Made by a program: the position numbers and the translations under genes. Positions 15,229-20,197 of a stretch of DNA of 20,197 nucleotides are shown piece by piece. The stretch is from JBDREF01 sp043820045 (GTDB lineage: Bacteria > Planctomycetota > Phycisphaerae > Sedimentisphaerales > Anaerobacaceae), in NCBI GenBank assembly GCA_043820045.1, contig JBDREF010000472.1:1-20197 (forward strand), in the 5' to 3' direction. Below the pieces are notes generated by a model, which was given only the letters and a program-made list of their open reading frames with translations, made no database searches and was not told the origin of the DNA. Position 1 is the stretch's first letter; the number at the start of each line of letters is the position of its first letter.

Positions 15229-16296
15229 TCACCGTGCGAGTTGAAGTGCCTTCTCCATTTTGGCGCGATTGCTTGACCGCAAGACCGCCTCTTCCTTGTC
15301 GATGTAACCTTTCAGGCACAGCTCGGCGATACTGTTATCCATAGTGTGCATCCCAAAACGACGAGACGTTTCAATTATGTTCGGTATCTCATAAATCCTG
15401 TTCTCACGGATGCAGTTTCTGACGGCCGACGTGCACAACAGTATCTCTGTACTGGGCACCATCCCGGGCTCGTCAATTCGCCTGAAAAGTGTCTGTGAGA
15501 CAACGGCCTGCAGAGCGTTCGCCAGCATGGTTCGAGCCTGGGTCTGCTGATTGGCCGGGTAGATGTCTATTGCGCGCTCTATCGATTGAGAAGCGTTGGG
15601 AGTATGCAGCGTGCTGAAAACAAGATGGCCGGTCTCCGCGGCGGTCAGGGTGAAGCTCGTGGTTTCCAGGTCTCGCATTTCGCCGACCATAATAACATCA
15701 GGGTCCTGACGCAGAATATGCCTCAACCCCGTCGCGAAATCCGGACAGTCCGAGCCTACCTCGCGCTGCTCTATCATGCACTGGTCGTTCGTCAGCCAAT
15801 ACTCGATAGGATCCTCAATCGTGATAACGCGTTTCCTGAACTTGGTGTTTATCAGTCCTATCATCGAAGCGAGCGTCGTACTCTTACCAGCCCCCGTATG
15901 CCCCGTAACCAGGACCAGACCTCTCGGCAGTTCGGCAAACTCCCTGAGTTTCTCCGGCAAATTCAGTTCATCAAGTGAAGGCACCCGCTCCGAAATGAGC
16001 CTGAAGGCAATCGCTATTGTGTCGCGCTGATAATGAGCATTCACACGGAATCTCTGGTCGGGATCGGTAATACTCGTCGAGAAATCGAAATCTCTTCTTT
16101 GCTCGAAAGTATTGAATTTCTCCTCTCCGATCAATGAAAGAACTATCCTTCGTGCATCCTCGTCACTAACCACAGGAAAATCCGTCTCAATAAGCTCCGT
16201 ATTCACGCGGATAATTGGCGGCATGCCAACATTGATATGAACATCACTTGCTTCTCGCCCGACTGCTTCGGCTAATATACTCTTTATTTCCAACAT
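15229..16296 (-). CDS. pilT: Type IV pilus retraction ATPase PilT
   Basis: The start is the ATG at 16296 with AAGGGG 9 bases before it, giving 355 residues, the normal PilT size; the longer frame from 16422 adds unrelated residues. The N-terminal PAS-like domain (1-110) carries 'ASDVHINVGMPPIIRVN'. The ATPase domain has Walker A 'GHTGAGKST' (132-140), Asp box 'ITIEDPIEYW' (158-167), Walker B 'DPDVIMVGEMRD' (198-209) and His box 'HLVFSTLHT' (224-232). The PilT hallmark AIRNLIRE appears as 'AVRNCIRE' (291-298), which separates it from PilB and supports retraction. It forms a cytoplasmic hexamer that depolymerises the pilus and drives twitching or uptake. It lies at the downstream end of the pilus cluster, 266 bases after the secretin gene. 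A PilT-like paralogue such as PilU is the alternative. Confidence 0.95.
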   Translation of the reverse strand: MLEIKSILAEAVGREASDVHINVGMPPIIRVNTELIETDFPVVSDEDARRIVLSLIGEEKFNTFEQRRDFDFSTSITDPDQRFRVNAHYQRDTIAIAFRLISERVPSLDELNLPEKLREFAELPRGLVLVTGHTGAGKSTTLASMIGLINTKFRKRVITIEDPIEYWLTNDQCMIEQREVGSDCPDFATGLRHILRQDPDVIMVGEMRDLETTSFTLTAAETGHLVFSTLHTPNASQSIERAIDIYPANQQTQARTMLANALQAVVSQTLFRRIDEPGMVPSTEILLCTSAVRNCIRENRIYEIPNIIETSRRFGMHTMDNSIAELCLKGYIDKEEAVLRSSNRAKMEKALQLAR

Positions 16297-16427
16297 TATC
16301 AAATGCCCCTTCTGAGCTACCTCGAACAGCTCCTTAGGTAATCGAATTAATCTCTTGCCGGCAATCCATGCCCATTGTCGGAGGGCCGCGTTATTATCCC
16401 TGCTCCCCGTTTCTGCTAACACATTGC

Positions 16428-16456
16428 CACCCCTGCTTGAGGCAGAAGCAGGGGTG
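16428..16456 (-). other. Hairpin between pilQ and pilT
   Basis: CACCCCTGCTT (16428-16438) and AAGCAGGGGTG (16446-16456) form a perfect 11-base-pair GC-rich stem with a 7-base loop, about 107 bases past the pilQ stop. No T-run follows on either strand, so it is a weak candidate terminator. It may instead be a processing or message-stability element in the 266-base gap. Confidence 0.5.
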
Positions 16457-16562
16457 ACAACATTTCAAATGACGGTACATCGTTTCTGCTTGATGCACAT
16501 AGCCAAGACGGCCGAATACAGAGTTCGCCAACCTCGGCTTACGCACACTCTCTACGAACCTG

Positions 16563-18047
16563 CTATTTCTTAATTTCCCTTGTGGCCGGGTCGATCTTGG
16601 TTTTCGGCGGTGTGGGACTGGGAATCTCAGTTTCCGCCAAATGTTCCGCCTCGGTCTCTGTCAGCACCATATCCTCTACGATTCTCGGCGTGATGAAGAC
16701 AATCAGTTCACTGTTGATGGTTTGTTCGCCTTCAAACTTGAACAATGCTCCCAGAAGTGGAATATCGCTCAGAAGAGGGATCTTGCTGATCTGCTGAGTA
16801 ACCTCCTCCTTTCGCAAGCCTCCGATCACCACGGTATCTCCGTTTTGCACGAGTGTTATAGTATCGGCTTCACGCGTGTCAACAACCGGCTGCGGCATCG
16901 TAATAGGGGTGCCGACGTTCCCCAAGCTTAGAGTCACGTTACTGACGTGAACACTGAAAATGGGCACTATGTGCAGCCGAATCACGCCGTCTTTGGCAAG
17001 ATGAGGTGTTACCCGCAGTTCAACGCCTACCTGTTTGAACTCCGTGGTTCCATAACTCTGATATCCTCCCTGCTGGAGCTGCTGGTAAGGGATTTCTCTG
17101 ACAGCCTTAAAAGTGGCTTCTTCATTGTCGAGCACTAATATCCGCGGATTGGCCAGAAGCTTGGCCGCATCTTTGTTGCGCTCAGCGCTCATCAACATGT
17201 CAATATCTGCATGTCTGGTAATGATGCCAAAGTCCAGAATTCCGGTTGTCCCCGTGGCTTTACTGGTAGTACTGTCAAAACTGCTCGCCACAAATGGGTC
17301 GCTGTTCGTCAGCGTGCCTGATACGGGGCCTCCCAGCTTCGATAGCGTACCTATTCCAGTGCCGCGTCCTGTGCCATATCCGCTATTGCGCCCCGCACGC
17401 CACGTGATCCCCAGATCAAGTGCATCCGTGTTACTTACGTCGTAGATTCTCGCCTCGACCAGAATCTGGGCCGTCCTGCGGTCAATTTCCTTCATATAAT
17501 CGTCAATATCCGCGATTTTACTCTCCGTATCGGTAATCATGATATTGCTGGTTCCCGGATTGGAAGATATCGAGCCGCGTTTCGAAATCACTTTCGTCAG
17601 GGCTTTCTCCACTTCCGCAACGTCCGCATACACAACTCGATAGACCTTACTGGCGGTCTTTTCCGTCTCTTCGGTAAGCTGTGAGGCAGGGACGATTCGA
17701 ATCATGTTCTCGCTGGCCACATAACCGGCGCCGTATGCAGAAAGAATGTGACTCAGCGCTTCCTCCAGCGGCACATCCGTCAAAGTGGCAGTGACGTTGC
17801 CGGTAACGTCAGGGCCTTTGACAATATCCAAATCCACCTGCTTGGCAATAGCTCGTATGACATCATCAATCGGCGTCTCTCGGAAATCAACGCTGATCTT
17901 TTTGAGCATCTTCTGCTCGACGGACGTCAGCACCTTCTCCTCCACAGCCCCCCCTGTGTCCTGGGCGATAACTACCGCGCACCACCCAAAAATCAACAAC
18001 ATAACCACCAGCATTGACAAGCATCTGGTATTACAGCACTTTTTCAT
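16563..18047 (-). CDS. pilQ: PilQ-like outer-membrane secretin
   Basis: The start is the ATG at 18047, with AAAGGAGAG ending 5-6 bases before it, rather than the longer frame from 18161 that would overlap the preceding gene. The 494-residue product has a signal peptide (1-29, ending 'VVIAQ'). A secretin/TonB short N-terminal domain lies at about 50-120 ('ISVDFRETPIDDVIRAIAKQ', 'VPLEEALSHIL'). An N1-type domain lies at about 134-190 ('KVYRVVYADVAEVEKAL', 'MITDTESKIADIDDYMKEID'). The secretin core runs from 'QILVEARIYDVS' (194) to 'LIVFITPRIV' (448-457), with 'GDTVVIGGLRKEE' and 'KIPLLSDIPLLGALFKF'. A Gly/Ser/Thr-rich stretch at about 218-270 falls in the gate region. No AMIN domains are present, so it is shorter than proteobacterial PilQ. 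It forms the channel through which the pilus leaves. A type II secretion GspD is less likely, since pilT and PilO/PilP-like genes adjoin. Confidence 0.9.
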   Translation of the reverse strand: MKKCCNTRCLSMLVVMLLIFGWCAVVIAQDTGGAVEEKVLTSVEQKMLKKISVDFRETPIDDVIRAIAKQVDLDIVKGPDVTGNVTATLTDVPLEEALSHILSAYGAGYVASENMIRIVPASQLTEETEKTASKVYRVVYADVAEVEKALTKVISKRGSISSNPGTSNIMITDTESKIADIDDYMKEIDRRTAQILVEARIYDVSNTDALDLGITWRAGRNSGYGTGRGTGIGTLSKLGGPVSGTLTNSDPFVASSFDSTTSKATGTTGILDFGIITRHADIDMLMSAERNKDAAKLLANPRILVLDNEEATFKAVREIPYQQLQQGGYQSYGTTEFKQVGVELRVTPHLAKDGVIRLHIVPIFSVHVSNVTLSLGNVGTPITMPQPVVDTREADTITLVQNGDTVVIGGLRKEEVTQQISKIPLLSDIPLLGALFKFEGEQTINSELIVFITPRIVEDMVLTETEAEHLAETEIPSPTPPKTKIDPATREIKK

Positions 18048-18099
18048 AATACTCTCCTTTCTAAGATTTCCACCTGCTAACAGTTTCTTTCCGATTTCT

Positions 18100-18915
18100 T
18101 TACAGTTCTTGGCCTTGGACTTCTTGTGTCCAAGTCTTACCATCTTTGTCAAATGTAACACTATTGCGTTCTATTTTCAGAATAGTCGCCCCCCGGACCG
18201 TCTCGCCGACCGCGAACAACCGCTCGTCGATAATGGCAGCCGGCTTGTCATCGCTGTATACAATGCCGCGCACAACTATCTCCTGCGTTTTGACCACTAT
18301 GCGCCCCTTTGACTCCAAATCCATGGGGTCGCGAAGGTAGGAAGGGTAAGCAGGCGGGTCCCGCCAGCCAATCTCAATATTCGCCGCCTTTGAGACGCCA
18401 ACACTCGCCTGCCCGGTTGTATTTGCCACCGCGGGGTTACTGCGAGAATTATAATATGGTCGAGCGAGCAGAAGAACCAGAGCGACTAAAAGAACCGCGA
18501 CCATCACGATGCTTGCCTTCTGTCGTCCGGTGCTCACGCCGGCTCTTGCTGCAAAGAGCTTGTCTTTTCGCCGCCGCGGCACCCTGGTGGGAATCTGCTT
18601 GACCATTGGCGCAGGCGCCTTGGTTTCCACTACTCTTGGTGCGGGGGGGGCCGGAGGCAGCTTGACAGACTGCACAATCACAGACGGCTCAGCCACTTCC
18701 GGTTTTGGCACAGGCACCAGCTTTGGTGCTGCAGGCGGCGCCGGCCGCGGAGGTTCAACGCCGGCGGGTTTTGCCGGGACCGCCGGAGATTCGGAACCGG
18801 CTGGTTTTGCAGGGGCGGCGGGAGACTCCGATGGCGGGCTTCCTTTCTTGGGCACCGGCACACCGGAGAAAATCGAGGAGATTTCGCTTTGAAGGCCTGT
18901 CCTTTTTTTTGCCAT
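18100..18915 (-). CDS. PilP-like inner-membrane pilus assembly protein with long Pro/Ala-rich cytoplasmic arm
   Basis: The ATG at 18915 comes 3 bases after the ParA stop (TAAGCGATG), with GAGGAG inside the end of the ParA gene, so translation is coupled. The 271-residue product has a short polar N-terminus ('LQSEISSIFSGVPVPKKG', 8-25), then a Pro/Ala-rich arm to about 110 including two copies of a 12-residue unit. A basic patch 'RVPRRRKDK' (111-119) and one membrane helix follow (134-151, 'SIVMVAVLLVALVLLLA'). The outer part carries 'YLRDPMDL' (193-200), then a small beta-domain 'IVVRGIVYSDDKPAAIIDE' to 'GATILKIERNSVTFD' (213-256) like the homology region of PilP and GspC. That domain should dock onto the secretin encoded 52 bases downstream. 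Normal PilP is a lipoprotein without a cytoplasmic arm; a GspC-like topology fits better here. Family-level assignment only. Confidence 0.7.
   Translation of the reverse strand: MAKKRTGLQSEISSIFSGVPVPKKGSPPSESPAAPAKPAGSESPAVPAKPAGVEPPRPAPPAAPKLVPVPKPEVAEPSVIVQSVKLPPAPPAPRVVETKAPAPMVKQIPTRVPRRRKDKLFAARAGVSTGRQKASIVMVAVLLVALVLLLARPYYNSRSNPAVANTTGQASVGVSKAANIEIGWRDPPAYPSYLRDPMDLESKGRIVVKTQEIVVRGIVYSDDKPAAIIDERLFAVGETVRGATILKIERNSVTFDKDGKTWTQEVQGQEL
18760..18831 (-). repeat. Two tandem copies of a 36-base unit in the Pro-rich arm
   Basis: The unit encodes SESPAAPAKPAG (residues 29-40) and SESPAVPAKPAG (41-52) of the PilP-like protein. One residue differs, while third positions have drifted, so the duplication is not recent. 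It lengthens the flexible cytoplasmic tether. Confidence 0.75.
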
Positions 18916-18918
18916 CGC

Positions 18919-19671
18919 TTAGCCTATCTCCTCAGCCAGAATCTGATGTTCAAAAGCACCTTTACTGTCCGGCGCATAGGTGAGGACCGGCTCATGAGCG
19001 CTCGGTGCTTCGGCCAGCCTGACGTCCTTATGGATAACGGTGTCAAAAACCAACTCGCCGAAGAATTCCCGCATCTGACGCTGCACCTGCCTGCTCAACT
19101 TTGTCCTTGGTTCGACAAAGGTCAGCAGTATCCCGCGTATATCCAGGTCGCGATTAAAACGCTTCTTGACAATGTCAATCGTCTCGAGCAACTGTCTCAG
19201 GCCTTCGAGTGCGTAGTAATGCGTCTGAACCGGTATTATGACCTCGTTGCTCGCCACAAGGGCATTCAAAGTCAACAAACTGAGCGACGGAGAACAGTCT
19301 ATCAGGCAGATATCGTAAGAGCCGTTCACCTCGCGGAGCTTGTTGCCAAGGATATACTCCCTGCCTTCCTTCGAGGCCAGCTCGAACTCGATACCGGAAA
19401 GCAAGATATTGCTCGGTAATACGGCCAGCCCTTCGATATTGCTCTTGATCGCCACCATGGACGCAGTAACGGCAGCTTCCGTAAAGAGGTTATAAACGGT
19501 CAGCTCGCAGCTTTCCGGGTCCTGGCCCAGCCCTATTGTCGCATGGGCCTGCGGGTCAAGGTCTATCAGCAGGACTCGTTTGCCCGCAACCGCAAACGCC
19601 GTAGCAAGATTCACGGTTGTCGTCGTCTTGCCACAGCCACCTTTTTGATTCGCTACTGCTACCGTTTTCAT
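18919..19671 (-). CDS. ParA/MinD-family ATPase inside the pilus operon
   Basis: The 250-residue product starts at the ATG 19671 with only a weak ribosome site. It has the deviant Walker A 'KGGCGKTT' (10-17), Walker A' 'LLIDLDPQAHAT' (34-45) and Walker B 'YDICLIDCSPS' (119-129), followed by the ParA/Soj pattern 'VIIPVQTHYYALEG'. Such proteins dimerise on ATP and bind DNA or membrane to position plasmids, chromosomes or surface machines. No ParB gene or obvious parS site is in the window. A MinD-like C-terminal amphipathic membrane helix is not evident ('FEHQILAEEIG'). It lies 54 bases after the PilO-like gene and 3 bases before the PilP-like gene, on the same strand. This context suggests a role in placing or partitioning pilus machines rather than in plasmid partition. 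Confidence 0.9.
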   Translation of the reverse strand: MKTVAVANQKGGCGKTTTTVNLATAFAVAGKRVLLIDLDPQAHATIGLGQDPESCELTVYNLFTEAAVTASMVAIKSNIEGLAVLPSNILLSGIEFELASKEGREYILGNKLREVNGSYDICLIDCSPSLSLLTLNALVASNEVIIPVQTHYYALEGLRQLLETIDIVKKRFNRDLDIRGILLTFVEPRTKLSRQVQRQMREFFGELVFDTVIHKDVRLAEAPSAHEPVLTYAPDSKGAFEHQILAEEIG

Positions 19672-19725
19672 TCTTTTATCTTGAAATTAAGAGATTCCCC
19701 GCGAACGAATCTACTGCAAATGGGC

Positions 19726-20197
19726 TCAACTGTCAACCCCTTTGGCCTTCGCCTGCTTTCCGACCAAAACGGCCAGTCTCATATCCACCTTGTGGCCCGA
19801 CCCGCCCTCAGTCGAGCGGGTTATGGCAAATGTGTCGACGAAAATAATCGGGCGGCTCCTCTGCGCCTTGTCGCCGCTCTCCAGGGCATTTACGAAAGTG
19901 GCAAACTTATTGAAACTCGATGTGAAGTTGACGCTGAGGTTCCTTGCGCACAGAAAGTTGCAATTCTCTATTTCCACGATCCCCTCGGCGCCTGTAGTCG
20001 TAATGGGAGCCGAGCTGAGCTTTATGTCCCTCGATATTTTGTCTATGACGAACGTGAAATCGCCGACGTTTTCCTGCTCGGCAACAAAATCTCTCAGCCT
20101 GCTTTCCAAATTCGCCACTCGCTCGTCCAATTTGGCTTTGTTTTCCTCTTTTGCCGCGTCCCGTGCGGCCTGTGCAAGGCCTTTTGCCTCGGCGAGC
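19726..20197 (-). CDS. PilO-like inner-membrane pilus assembly protein (5' part cut by window)
   Basis: The reverse frame is open from base 20197 to the TGA at 19726, giving the last 157 residues; the true start lies beyond the window. A TTG at 20130 is not a credible start because the same helix continues upstream ('LAEAKGLAQAARDAAKEENK'). Thus the fragment begins in a charged coiled coil, which normally follows the single membrane helix in PilO. Then comes a ferredoxin-like domain: 'DFTFVIDKISRDIKLSS', 'NLSVNFTSSFNKFATFVNAL', 'PIIFVDTFAITRS' and 'VDMRLAVLVGK'. This pattern fits PilO/GspM-type periplasmic domains. It would pair with PilN and PilP to link the cytoplasmic ring to the secretin. 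The gene order with the PilP-like and secretin genes supports this. Sequence similarity is weak, so the family call is moderate. Confidence 0.6.
   Translation of the reverse strand, partial: LAEAKGLAQAARDAAKEENKAKLDERVANLESRLRDFVAEQENVGDFTFVIDKISRDIKLSSAPITTTGAEGIVEIENCNFLCARNLSVNFTSSFNKFATFVNALESGDKAQRSRPIIFVDTFAITRSTEGGSGHKVDMRLAVLVGKQAKAKGVDS

Noticed and set aside
18903..18910. Run of eight A residues at codons 2-4 of the PilP-like gene, considered as a slippage site
   Set aside because: The frame continues cleanly into a sensible protein and no alternative product in the shifted frames is recognisable. AAA-rich second codons are also common after ATG.

Overview
The window looks like a chromosomal piece of a diderm bacterium, most likely a planctomycete of the Phycisphaerae type. 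That is inferred from the mix of genes, not from a marker gene: a huge secreted PQQ-type beta-propeller protein, a LamG protein with repeated 'YYWRVDE' Fn3-like modules, a Tat-exported Gfo/Idh/MocA oxidoreductase, a Tat-exported sulfatase, and a type IV pilus cluster with an outer-membrane secretin. I saw no rRNA, tRNA, CRISPR array, integrase or transposase.

Left part (1-3331, minus strand): a large beta-propeller protein with an embedded SAM-methyltransferase-like domain runs off the left edge (start at 2238). Upstream of it on the same strand is a separate O-methyltransferase of the winged-helix/dimerisation type (2330-3331). A 605-base non-coding stretch (3332-3936) follows. It holds divergent promoter candidates, a perfect 17-base palindrome and a long leader with a full anti-Shine-Dalgarno match.

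Middle (3937-11962, plus strand): a secreted multi-domain LamG/Fn3-like/jelly-roll protein ends at a strong terminator. Then comes a likely operon of a Tat-exported Gfo/Idh/MocA oxidoreductase, a secreted two-catalytic-domain enzyme (GH16 plus a clan GH-A barrel) and a secreted right-handed parallel beta-helix protein. Converging on these from the other strand are a Cys-type sulfatase (11978-13486) and a GH51 alpha-L-arabinofuranosidase (13533-15152). Together these look like a locus for binding and breaking down a sulfated, probably galactan- or arabinose-containing polysaccharide outside the cytoplasm. The exact substrate cannot be read from the sequence.

Right part (15229-20197, minus strand): a type IV pilus assembly cluster in the transcription order PilO-like (cut by the window edge), ParA/MinD-family ATPase, PilP-like inner-membrane protein with a long proline-rich cytoplasmic arm, PilQ-like secretin, PilT retraction ATPase. 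The ParA-type ATPase sits where pilO would normally be followed directly by pilP, which suggests that pilus machine placement is built into the operon.

Several start codons were moved downstream from the longest open frame to the ATG with a Shine-Dalgarno sequence and signal peptide (3937, 6949, 8340, 13486, 15152, 16296, 18047). The two genes cut by the window edges (1-2238 and 19726-20197) were translated by hand and are open to the edge.
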